This document shows positions 8,101 to 11,686 of a stretch of DNA of 11,686 nucleotides, piece by piece. Both the position numbers and the translations under genes were made by a program. Position 1 is the stretch's first letter, and every line of letters starts with the position of its first letter. The DNA comes from Gammaproteobacteria bacterium. GTDB lineage: Bacteria > Pseudomonadota > Gammaproteobacteria > Eutrophobiales > Eutrophobiaceae. A model generated the notes under the pieces. The model saw nothing but the letters and a program-made list of their open reading frames with translations, searched no databases and was not told where the DNA came from. The stretch lies in the NCBI GenBank assembly GCA_003645215.1, contig QNEM01000039.1:1-11686 (forward strand), given 5' to 3'.

Positions 8101-10668
8101 CGAGACAATGTAAACCTGATCGACGGACTCGACGGTGCAACAGCGGTCACCATCAGCCCGGATGGATCTTACCTTTACGTCGCCGGGTCCAACGACGACG
8201 CCGTCGCCGTCTTCCGCCGCAATTGGACAGACGGCAGTTTGACCCTGGTGGAACTGGTTCAAGATGGAATGCCAGGCGTTGACGGCCTTGACGGCGTCGG
8301 CGGGCTGGCAATCACACCGGACGGGACCAGGCTGCTTTCCGCTGCCGTCAACGATAACGCTCTGACAGTGTTCGAACGGACCGCCGAGGGTGTCTGTGCC
8401 GCTTCGGGCACCGCCGGTTCACTGGGCGAGCTCAACGAGACCATCGACTTGACCGCAGGCGCCTCGTTGAACTTCGTCGTCCAGGCGACTGTCGACTCAG
8501 GCGCTCGGGGGACCCTGTTCAATCAAGCGGAGGTCGTCTCCCCTCTTCTGGACCCCGACCTCCTCAACAACCTCAACGCCGACGACGACACCGTGATCAC
8601 GGTCTTCACCGACCTGGCAGTCACCAAGGACGACGGGACAGAAACCGCGATTGCCGGCCTGCCCTTGAGTTATACGATTGTCGTTTCCAACGCCGGACCG
8701 GCTCTCGCCTACGGGATCACGGTAACGGACACCCTACCGCCGATGCTGCTCGGCTGTACGTGCTCCAGGTCCGACGAACAGCCGTGTGCTGTCGATGGGA
8801 CCAACACTCTTCTGGATGTCATCGACCTCGATGCAGGTACGAGCCTGACCTACACCCTGGATTGCCAGTTGGATCCGGCGACCGCCGTACCGGTGACCAA
8901 CACAGTGACAGTCACACCAGAGGATCTCGGGCACGACACCAACGACACCAACGATCAGGCGACGGATTCCGACTCGGTCGTTGCCGTCAGTGATTTGGCT
9001 ATCTCGAAGAGCAACGGACTCGACGAGGTCATCCCGGGCACTCCGGTCACCTACGCGGTTGAGATCGTGAATCTCGGGCCCAGTGATCTCAGTCTGGGAC
9101 GGGTCACCGACCAGTTTCCAACCCAGATGGAGGGTGTTTCCTGGACCTGTAGTCCCAGCGCCGGCGCAGTATGTACACCGGGGCCGGTTGCGGCTGATCT
9201 GATTGATGATTTCACTATTCCGGCAGGCGGATCGGTGCTCTACGCCGCCTCCGGCCTGGTCAACCCAGCGGTCCTGGGCACGATCGCCAACACGGCGGTA
9301 GCCGAGGTCCTGATCGACGATGGCACCCCAGGCGTCAGCGCAACCGATCCAGACCTGACGAACAACATAACAACCGATATCGACACCTTGACCCCAGTTG
9401 CCAATATCAATATCACCAAGACGGACGATGTTGACCCGGTTGTCACCGGGTATCCACTGAACTACACGATCACGGTGTCCAACCCCATCGGTCCTTCCTG
9501 GGCTCACGATGTCGTCGTAACCGACAGCTTGCCCGCAGGCGTGACGCTTGTCGGGACGACCGGCTGTGCCGAAGATCCCGCCGGTATTCCCAACTGTACG
9601 ATCGGACAGATCGCCAACGGCGACACCGCTCAGGTGATGGTTGCCGTCACCGTCGATGAAGGCACGTTGGGAACGATCATCAACCAGGCTGGGACTACGT
9701 CCAGTTCGGACGACCCCAATCCAGCCGACAACACGACAACCGAGGAAACACAGGTGGATCCCTGGGCCAACCTCTCGATCGAGAAAACCGATGGTGAGGA
9801 CCCGGTGGTTGCAGGCACTGAACTGACGTATACGATCACCGTGACCAACCCCGGCCCATATGGCGCTGACGACGTGGTCGTCACTGATTCAATGCCGACC
9901 GGTGTGACCTTCGTCAGTTCCTCCGGGTGTGCCGAAGATCCCACAGGTTTGCCGACGTGCAGCCTGGGATCAATCGCAGCCGGCGGTTCAGCTACCTACA
10001 CACTGACTGTTTCTGTTGACAGCTACACCCTGGGAACAATCACCAACGACGCCACTGTCGTCTCAGTCTGGTTCGACCCAGACACGTCAGACAACGATAC
10101 CTTCGAAGATACCGAAGTCACGGCGGAGAGCGACCTGGCGATCACCAAGGACAACGGACTGCCTTTCCTCGTTCCGGGCTGGGACATCACCTACACGATC
10201 GTCGTGGTCAACGACGGGCCCAGTGACGCCCCGTCGGCCGACGTAACTGACGAGATTCCTGCGGAACTCTTGGCAGTCGATTGGACCTGTGTTCCGACGG
10301 GATCAGCCTTCTGTTCAGACGGAACCGGCAATCTGCTACTGGACACGATCGACCTTCCGGCAGGCGAAATGGTCACATACTCGGTCACCTGCACAGTCGA
10401 TCCTGCGATTGACTTGACCGACCCGGTCACTATCACCAACACCGTCGACGTCATCGTCACCGGCTCCGGCATCGACCCGGACATGGCGAACAACTCAGCC
10501 AGCGATGCCGATCCCGTCGAAGAGACCGATCTCCTGTGGGGAGACGGCTTCGAAAGCGGCGACACCTCCTTGTGGTCATCGACAACGGCTGGTGCAAAGA
10601 GGGCCGGAACACCGACCCTTGCGGTCTTCCAGAACAGGGTTGTAATGCCCAACGTCGAAAGGAAATAG
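1..10668 (+). CDS. Giant multi-propeller DUF11 surface protein (5'-partial)
   Basis: This frame is open from the first base of the window to the TAG at 10666-10668, giving 3,555 visible codons; the true start and any signal peptide lie upstream. A TTG at 91 is in the middle of a blade and is not a credible start. Two module types alternate. Beta-propeller blades of the YVTN/lactonase-like kind occur 40 times (12+7+7+7+7). Ig-like DUF11 domains occur ten times, the first seen only as its C-terminal half. Propellers are nested inside DUF11 domains rather than lying between them. The protein is rich in Asp, Gly, Val and Ala and poor in Lys and Cys, as expected of an exported protein. DUF11 is known from bacterial cell-surface and secreted proteins. 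I infer a surface or matrix role, perhaps adhesion or ligand binding. Lactonase catalysis is not supported: only the fold repeat is recognisable. No frameshift is seen. It lies three bases before a parvulin-like gene. Confidence 0.95.
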   Translation, partial: SDDFGTLEWVESLVDGDGGNDGLAGATDLVLSPDGKFLYVAGATDNSVAAFERNDTTGRLTFVETLTDGTGGVDGLAGVRSLTISPQGDHLYAAGANDNAISWFSRASDTGQLAFEQVYVNGIGGVSGLAGSASVILSPDGAQIYAAGPGDDALVTFQRNSDSESPTFGALTFDVKLTSADAEGLSGVRALALPYDASNSQDRGEHILAGGDPSGKLVIFRRNVTTGILSFQGVLREGQPLTPAELTVHGLEIVSGIAFSPDGAHIYTTADGDDALTVFDRRQPDPSFAFVEAEIDGRDDGYGQLVSGLSAARSVTVTSDGDHVLATAFADDALVVFHRDPELGTTPDTRGKHLAFVAAYEDGGLDSNGETIDGLDGAAQAVVSSDGRYVYVASEVDNAVAVFERDLATGELVFVEMEQDGVDDPDDGMGNPVDGLSGAVALAIGPTTVGGSYLYVAGQYEASVAVFNRESSNGILWFVERKSNGVDGVEGLDGVSGIVVSPDRAHVYAVSRIDDAITVFERNQISGKLTFLQVVRDGVAAEGLDQAMSVAISPDGAHLFVAAVNDDALSVFSRDNDETSDTFGRLSFVQAITDGSTLAGKFVDGLAGARSVAVDADGLRIFVAGEHDGALSVFGRVADETSPDFGALNLIETRYDGVDGVDGLNQVYGVAVSLADNSHVYVAGLGDNAVAAFEARSGSSCTPSGLGDIDDEVNIGWGGQVAYTVEATIAPWATGTLTNEARVFPPDRTIDPDSIGKPVPYIPQPGDNNYAVDQDVLTPKADLVLSKTDGALSATAGEALTYTITVSNRGPSHAVGAEILDTDLGGAHFADAQWTCLAIGSGSLNLAQLLRDGADDGSGNTIDGLDGASGVAVSSDGLSLYATGLLEDSVVVFDRDLSTGLLTFVTAVFNGDDHAGALVQGLGGASDLAIIDDGTVESVYVTGQVDDAVAVFTRNPLDGTLVFVHAMIDGLSTTEGLDQAVAVVASSDGANVYVAGANDDAIAVFQRQINGSLVFLEVIDQAGFGLDGVSDLAVTPNPGNYLYATGFNSGTVAVFSRGAGGALTFVEKKGAGTSPYLGGAEALALDPNAAFVYVAGSLDGSIVVFSRSSADGTLQLEQEIVRAIDGLSGLAGITDVLVSPDGAHLYAAGQSADAVVLFSRDQTDGTLSAIETFRDGAGQVDGLDGIAALALSPDGRQIYTAGMTDSAVAVFDRPLDSSCPQNGSGSILETVNVAAGGRLVFTADATVKSNTPGSPCPEPLDTGRACVINEASVTSGSSALFSDPDTGNNSDIDANYLGLRADLKITKTDQYAEYSGLLGATAVALDPALGRHLYLAGASEGTIAIFDRNPGDGTLGYLGDVADDTDGVNGLGGVTGLDLSANGTHLYAAGPSDNAVAAFERDPNTGLLTYLEAEINGIGGTAGLLGARAVAVSPDEGTHVYVAGANSDAIAVFERDIDVASNHFGELSYVSFAQDGAAGVVNLTTPTDLITTDQHLYVAASGANAVVVFERDTDSESPDFGALTFLESHVDGVDGVTGLGGATSIALGPSGERLFVAGLESNGVAVFGRDLVTGELTFLDSVFQGDIQGDPGSEVTVDGLAGVRAISVREIAPDVMVYTAGLADDQTTGAVARFLWDATEQALMFEEIVLDGDDLGGNAIDGLSGAAGLALADAFLYVAAADDNQLTAFEDAPGFAFVQSFTDGGGGIGPGEADPAKLVQYTITVTNLGPSQVSDAIVTDIFPPEFEDISWVCSVQKADLSDTHTSCETPSGSGDLEETVDIAVGGAVIFSATGRVRPEMTGTLSNTATVETPEGLIDPDLGNNADTDDDTLLTPLADVMIDKIRLGVPVPGEDLTYVITVTNNGPSFALANTIRDVLPEALVDTTWSCEALPPPGLLEPTVSGGYDSLSGASGLAITSDKTFLYAVGWNGGELMVFGRDSRTGALNLIQTLTDGIDGVDGLGGAIAVTLSPDDNNVYVAGEIDDAIAVFSRNATSGELTMLEVHRDGIGIVNGLGGVQNLALSSDGRNLYAAGAADSAVAVFERSAANGALTYSEILQQGVDGVDGVIGVADVAVSNDGAHLYAAGPLSNTVAIFERSPSTGELLFIEMVANGDIHDLGTVEGLGGATGLAISEDDANLYIVGESENALAVFSRNSTTGELAFVEFHQSGSSGVTGIDGPLAVTLSDDDAQVYVAGAGSNSVAAFARSADGALHFLNSFDSAGGYSGLGGVRDLVPCGGGKHLYAAGRVDGEVVLLARRLGSTCAAEGIGDINDTVSLIPGGTATYTVTGHLIPGATGELVNTATVSPGPTVVDPNDNNNQSTTIDNQIVPQADLAITKDDGLLEINAGESLTYQIEIVNNGPSDVYGATVTDLFPLFPLETAGLAEGSINWTCAATTSLVAVDTHIDTIDGIDGLEGTSWVVASPDPDGPGGETGGDHLYVTGTAAGAISTFAFNSGTGAFEQVQVLHDEDEIDGVTLNGLAGASGMAFSPDGLHLYVAATVDNSLAVFERDIDSNSPDFGKLLFVEAQVNGTPFQGLVGAIDVIVSPDGIHVYVVSKESNSVLVYSRDPLTGMLTYIERKIEGSDDVPLLALDGARDIVMTPDGIHLFVAAQDADAVTVFRRDPASGRLTFVEVVRDLDMQGSVTVNGLNFVRSLALSPGGHYLYAVSLADDAIVVFEHNRDTDSTEYGHLTFLEVYRDNVNLIDGLDGATAVTISPDGSYLYVAGSNDDAVAVFRRNWTDGSLTLVELVQDGMPGVDGLDGVGGLAITPDGTRLLSAAVNDNALTVFERTAEGVCAASGTAGSLGELNETIDLTAGASLNFVVQATVDSGARGTLFNQAEVVSPLLDPDLLNNLNADDDTVITVFTDLAVTKDDGTETAIAGLPLSYTIVVSNAGPALAYGITVTDTLPPMLLGCTCSRSDEQPCAVDGTNTLLDVIDLDAGTSLTYTLDCQLDPATAVPVTNTVTVTPEDLGHDTNDTNDQATDSDSVVAVSDLAISKSNGLDEVIPGTPVTYAVEIVNLGPSDLSLGRVTDQFPTQMEGVSWTCSPSAGAVCTPGPVAADLIDDFTIPAGGSVLYAASGLVNPAVLGTIANTAVAEVLIDDGTPGVSATDPDLTNNITTDIDTLTPVANINITKTDDVDPVVTGYPLNYTITVSNPIGPSWAHDVVVTDSLPAGVTLVGTTGCAEDPAGIPNCTIGQIANGDTAQVMVAVTVDEGTLGTIINQAGTTSSSDDPNPADNTTTEETQVDPWANLSIEKTDGEDPVVAGTELTYTITVTNPGPYGADDVVVTDSMPTGVTFVSSSGCAEDPTGLPTCSLGSIAAGGSATYTLTVSVDSYTLGTITNDATVVSVWFDPDTSDNDTFEDTEVTAESDLAITKDNGLPFLVPGWDITYTIVVVNDGPSDAPSADVTDEIPAELLAVDWTCVPTGSAFCSDGTGNLLLDTIDLPAGEMVTYSVTCTVDPAIDLTDPVTITNTVDVIVTGSGIDPDMANNSASDADPVEETDLLWGDGFESGDTSLWSSTTAGAKRAGTPTLAVFQNRVVMPNVERK
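2101..2340 (+). other. DUF11 domain no. 1, C-terminal half
   Basis: After the last blade of array 1 the sequence resumes with GSSC (Cys codon 2101-2103), then GDIDDEVN, GGQVAYTVEATI, GTLTNEARV and a DPD...DNN ending. This matches the C-terminal halves of the other split DUF11 domains. Its N-terminal half, with the expected ITK, YTITV and WTC motifs, must lie upstream of the window. The end is slightly longer than in its relatives, with a Pro-rich segment (KPVPYIPQPGDNN) before the next ADL. Confidence 0.8.
2341..3900 (+). other. DUF11 domain no. 2, split by propeller 2
   Basis: The N-terminal half (2341-2508) reads ADLVLSKTDG, AGEALTYTITVSNRGPS, then WTC with Cys codon 2506-2508. The C-terminal half resumes at SSC (Cys codon 3655-3657), followed by GSILETVNVAAGG, INEASV and DPDTGNNSDID. 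The two cysteines are separated by 382 residues, all propeller. In the uninterrupted DUF11 domains nos. 6, 7 and 10 of the same protein the equivalent cysteines are seven residues apart. The C-terminal half also has a small extra loop with its own Cys pair (CPEPLDTGRAC, about 3766-3801) not seen in the other copies. Confidence 0.85.
2509..3654 (+). repeat. Propeller 2: seven blades inside DUF11 no. 2
   Basis: Seven blade cores are counted: SSDGLSLYATG, ESVYVTG, SSDGANVYVAG, NPGNYLYATG, NAAFVYVAG, SPDGAHLYAAG and SPDGRQIYTAG. The insert opens with an outer-strand segment (LNLAQLLRDG) and closes with the AVAVFDR strand. The first strand could therefore complete the last blade, which is the velcro closure usual in beta-propellers. 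There is no cysteine within the insert. Mean blade length is about 55 residues. Confidence 0.85.
3901..5508 (+). other. DUF11 domain no. 3, split by propeller 3 at a different loop
   Basis: The domain begins with ADLKITKTDQ (3901-3930) and is interrupted at once by blades. It resumes at about 5128 with PGEADPAKLVQYTITVTN, then LGPSQ, a WVC (Cys 5257-5259), a second Cys at 5299-5301 after 13 residues, GSGDLEETVDIAVGG, GTLSNTATV and DPDLGNNADTDDDT. Thus the cysteine loop, used as insertion site in nos. 2, 4 and 5, is short here, and the propeller instead occupies the loop between the first strand (ITKTD) and the YTITV strand. Confidence 0.82.
3931..5127 (+). repeat. Propeller 3: seven blades, shifted by one strand
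   Basis: Blade cores are GRHLYLAG, SANGTHLYAAG, EGTHVYVAG, TDQHLYVAA, SGERLFVAG, DVMVYTAG and ADAFLYVAA. Unlike propellers 2, 4 and 5, the insert starts directly with the inner part of a blade (YSGLLGATAVALD), with no leading outer strand, and ends with an outer-strand segment (FAFVQSFTDGGGG) after the last blade. The closing strand is therefore supplied from the C-terminal end. Blade 6 is irregular, with an extended loop (LADDQTTGAVARF). Confidence 0.83.
5509..6999 (+). other. DUF11 domain no. 4, split by propeller 4
   Basis: The N-terminal half reads ADVMIDKI, PGEDLTYVITVTNNGPS, then WSC with Cys codon 5665-5667. The C-terminal half resumes at GSTC (Cys codon 6793-6795), with GDINDTVSLIPGG, TYTVTGHL, GELVNTATV and DPNDNNNQ. 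The cysteines are 375 residues apart, with propeller 4 between them. The first strand lacks the TKTDG signature of the other copies (IDKIRLG instead). Confidence 0.85.
5668..6792 (+). repeat. Propeller 4: seven blades inside DUF11 no. 4
   Basis: Blade cores are DKTFLYAVG, DDNNVYVAG, SSDGRNLYAAG, SNDGAHLYAAG, DDANLYIVG, DDAQVYVAG and GGKHLYAAG. It opens after a Pro-rich linker (LPPPG) with a short outer-strand segment (GLLEPTVSGG) and closes with the VVLLARR strand. All blade hairpins are of the short type (R-x2-5-TG-x-L). Blade 7 contains the only cysteine seen in any propeller (PCGGG, about 6709-6723). Confidence 0.85.
7000..8607 (+). other. DUF11 domain no. 5, split by propeller 5
   Basis: The N-terminal half reads ADLAITKDDG, AGESLTYQIEIVNNGPS, then WTC with Cys codon 7183-7185. 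The C-terminal half resumes at GVC (Cys codon 8395-8397), with GELNETIDLTAGA, GTLFNQAEV and DPDLLNNLNADDDT. The cysteines are 403 residues apart. The segment before the WTC is longer than in other copies (FPLFPLETAGLAEGSIN). Confidence 0.85.
7186..8394 (+). repeat. Propeller 5: seven blades inside DUF11 no. 5
   Basis: Blade cores are GGDHLYVTG, SPDGLHLYVAA, SPDGIHVYVVS, TPDGIHLFVAA, SPGGHYLYAVS, SPDGSYLYVAG and TPDGTRLLSAA. It opens with the outer-strand segment SLVAVDTHID and closes with ALTVFER, the same register as propellers 2 and 4. Blade 1 has a Gly/Asp/Pro-rich expansion before its YVTG strand. There are no cysteines inside the insert. Confidence 0.85.
8608..10524 (+). repeat. Five tandem uninterrupted DUF11 domains (nos. 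6-10)
   Basis: Starts are at about 8608 (TDLAVTK), 8989 (SDLAISK), 9400 (ANINITK), 9766 (ANLSIEK) and 10129 (SDLAITK), a spacing of roughly 120-137 residues. Each has a YTI/YAV strand followed by N-x-GP, a VTD strand, a Cys pair, an AG(G/T)-type turn, an NTxxV/NQAxx-like strand and a D/N-rich end. The Cys pair is C-x7-C in nos. 6, 7 and 10 (Cys pairs CSRSDEQPC, CSPSAGAVC, CVPTGSAFC) and C-x9-C in nos. 8 and 9 (GCAEDPxGxPxC). Nos. 8 and 9 are the most alike. DUF11 is a known Ig-like repeat of bacterial surface proteins; here the run likely forms the stalk nearest the C-terminus. Confidence 0.88.
10525..10665 (+). other. C-terminal DGFESGDTS motif and basic tail of the giant protein
   Basis: After the last DUF11 the protein reads LLWGDGFESGDTSLWS and then a 30-residue tail ending in NVERK. 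From memory, a DGFESGD-S-x-W motif recurs near the C-terminus of many secreted proteins in several Gram-negative lineages, with no function I can name. There is no LPxTG motif and no hydrophobic anchor. The tail has five basic residues and one acidic one, unlike the strongly acidic protein before it. Confidence 0.55.
10658..10663 (+). promoter_or_regulatory. Ribosome binding site for the parvulin-like gene
   Basis: AAAGGA lies eight bases upstream of the GTG at 10672 and inside the last codons of the giant gene. It supports the GTG as the start and implies translation coupled to the end of the upstream gene. Confidence 0.65.
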
Positions 10669-10671
10669 AGA

Positions 10672-11679
10672 GTGGTCAGGAACATCTTGATTCGTCTGCT
10701 CTGCACAGTGTTGGCTGTGATTGGCGTACACCAGTCGATCGCCGCTGAGCCCGATGTTGGCCGTTTGATAGCGCCGGGGATAGCCGATGATGCTGTATTG
10801 GCCTCCATCGGAGATGATGAGATCACCGTCGGCCAATTCCGGCGTGAAATGGCCGTTCGCAGTGGCGGTATACCGGGGCAGTTTGCAAGCGCCGAACAGC
10901 GCCGGGCTCTGTTGGATCACATGGTCCAATACCGGGCGATGGTGGCCCAGGCACGGGCAGAGGGCTATGACATGGACCCCGATGTCATCACGGTTTTTGA
11001 GAGGGCGATGGTGGCCAAATTCCAAACGGACCAGCTTGTGGCCCCGAGAGAAAACCTCGATGTCACTGATGACGAGGTGGCTGCGTACTACGCCGAACAC
11101 CGTGCGGACTACGACCGCCCGGAACGCTCCAGAGCGGCCATCGTATTCTTCAAGTCGTCCCCCCTGGCTACCGAAGAAAAGAAGCAGGAACTTCAGGAAC
11201 GCGTTCAGCAGGCTCTGGAAGAAGCCAAGGCCCTGGATCCAACCATCACCCATTTTGGTACGGTCGCCCGGAAGTACTCCGAAGACCGGGCCAGCCGCTA
11301 CGTCGGCGGGGTCATCGGCTGGCTGATCAAATATCCCAACAGACAATACAAGTGGGAAGCCCCGGTCGTCGAAGCAGTGTTCTCGCTCTCCGAACCCGGT
11401 CAGATAGCACCGATCATCCATACAGAAAAAGGTACATACCTCGTTCGCCTGGTCGATCGGGAGACCGCCTCGCCAAGACCGTTTGACCAGGTCAAAAACG
11501 GTATCCGTCACCAACTGATGCGCTCCAGAACTCAACAGCTGGATCAGACCTTCGAGGCCGGCGTACTCGCCAGCATTAATGTGGACATCAACCAGGAAAT
11601 ATTGTCGGGCATCGAAGCGCCCACATCGGCAACTCAGACGGTCGAGGAACAAAGACCGCCCCAGTTGCCGGCGGGATGA
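10672..11679 (+). CDS. Exported parvulin-family (PpiC/SurA-like) foldase, probably non-catalytic
   Basis: The 335-residue product starts with GTG; it is in the same frame as the upstream stop with only one codon between, so no earlier start is possible, and a later one would remove the signal peptide. Residues 1-25 form a signal peptide (basic VRN, hydrophobic core LLCTVLAVIGV, likely cut near SIA-AEP). Residues about 41-145 resemble the SurA/PrsA N-terminal helical chaperone region (IGDDEITVGQFRREM, RRALLDHMVQYR). Residues about 150-262 resemble a rotamase domain (F195-x-VARKYSED, GGVIGWL, AVFSLSEPGQIAPI, GTYLVRLVDRE). The family isomerises prolyl bonds and assists folding outside the cytoplasm. 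The two usual active-site histidines are absent: RSRAAIVFF (152-160) replaces the RxxHIL-type strand and GTYLV (254-258) replaces GYHII. A chaperone role is more likely than catalysis. The C-terminus (about 315-335) is Pro/Gln-rich and probably disordered. Tight spacing suggests co-expression with the giant protein, a possible client. Confidence 0.88.
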   Translation: MVRNILIRLLCTVLAVIGVHQSIAAEPDVGRLIAPGIADDAVLASIGDDEITVGQFRREMAVRSGGIPGQFASAEQRRALLDHMVQYRAMVAQARAEGYDMDPDVITVFERAMVAKFQTDQLVAPRENLDVTDDEVAAYYAEHRADYDRPERSRAAIVFFKSSPLATEEKKQELQERVQQALEEAKALDPTITHFGTVARKYSEDRASRYVGGVIGWLIKYPNRQYKWEAPVVEAVFSLSEPGQIAPIIHTEKGTYLVRLVDRETASPRPFDQVKNGIRHQLMRSRTQQLDQTFEAGVLASINVDINQEILSGIEAPTSATQTVEEQRPPQLPAG

Positions 11680-11684
11680 GGAGG
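11679..11684 (+). promoter_or_regulatory. Shine-Dalgarno sequence for a gene beyond the window
   Basis: AGGAGG overlaps the last base of the TGA stop of the parvulin-like gene and is followed by AG at the window end. A consensus site placed here predicts a third + strand gene starting within about ten bases past the edge, so the operon probably continues. Confidence 0.6.
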
Positions 11685-11686
11685 AG

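Noticed and set aside
1..8394. 6-phosphogluconolactonase enzyme activity
   Set aside because: The blades resemble lactonase/YVTN repeats in fold, but these are highly regular copies and I can identify no conserved catalytic set. A structural or binding role fits better.
8734..9507. 257-codon open frame on the - strand
   Set aside because: It is antisense to the tandem DUF11 domains, whose motifs are unambiguous on the + strand; it shows no recognisable domain.
1..10668. Repeat array as a mobile element, CRISPR or DNA-level tandem repeat
   Set aside because: The periodicity is at protein level. Corresponding DNA stretches differ at many synonymous sites, and there are no terminal inverted repeats, constant spacers or transposase genes.
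10576..11652. 358-codon open frame on the - strand opposite the foldase gene
   Set aside because: The + strand frame has a signal peptide, parvulin motifs and a ribosome binding site. The antisense translation is Gly/Asp/Arg-rich without a recognisable fold.

Overview
The window is almost entirely protein-coding on the + strand. It holds the 3' part of one giant gene (positions 1-10668, no start in the window, 3,555 codons visible) and, after a 3-base gap, a complete smaller gene (10672-11679). The last bases carry a strong Shine-Dalgarno sequence for a further gene outside the window. No tRNA, rRNA, CRISPR array, insertion sequence, promoter or terminator is visible, and no gene-free stretch is longer than a few bases. 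The DNA is moderately GC-rich. A cleaved signal peptide on a SurA/PrsA-like periplasmic-type foldase and the C-terminal DGFESGDTS-type motif suggest a Gram-negative bacterium, possibly an Acidobacteriota- or Gammaproteobacteria-like lineage. That placement is a weak inference.

The giant protein is built from two modules. One is a YVTN/lactonase-like beta-propeller blade of about 55 residues (consensus around SPDGxHLYVAGxxDDAVAVFxRDxxTGxL). The other is the Ig-like DUF11 domain (ADLxITKxDG, YTITVxNxGPS, WTC, NTAxV, DPDxxNN). The layout is: at least 12 blades (1-2100); the C-terminal half of DUF11 no. 1 (2101-2340); DUF11 no. 2 split by a seven-bladed propeller (2341-3900); DUF11 no. 3 split by a seven-bladed propeller at a different point (3901-5508); DUF11 no. 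4 split by a seven-bladed propeller (5509-6999); DUF11 no. 5 split by a seven-bladed propeller (7000-8607); five uninterrupted DUF11 domains (8608-10524); and a short C-terminal motif with a basic tail (10525-10668).

The main observation is that the propellers are not simply strung between DUF11 domains but appear nested inside them. In three complete cases (and by inference the truncated first one) the propeller sits between two cysteines that in three uninterrupted domains of the same protein are only seven residues apart (C-x7-C). In the fourth complete case (propeller 3) the insertion is in an earlier loop, between ITKTD and YTITV, and the propeller is shifted by one strand as if circularly permuted. 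Every complete insert has exactly seven blades. The likely product is a very large exported surface or matrix protein: a C-terminal stalk of Ig-like domains carrying a chain of disulfide-stapled propellers.

The second gene encodes an exported parvulin-family (PpiC/SurA-like) protein that lacks the usual active-site histidines. It is tightly coupled to the giant gene, so a plausible but unproven role is as a dedicated chaperone for the giant protein during export or folding.
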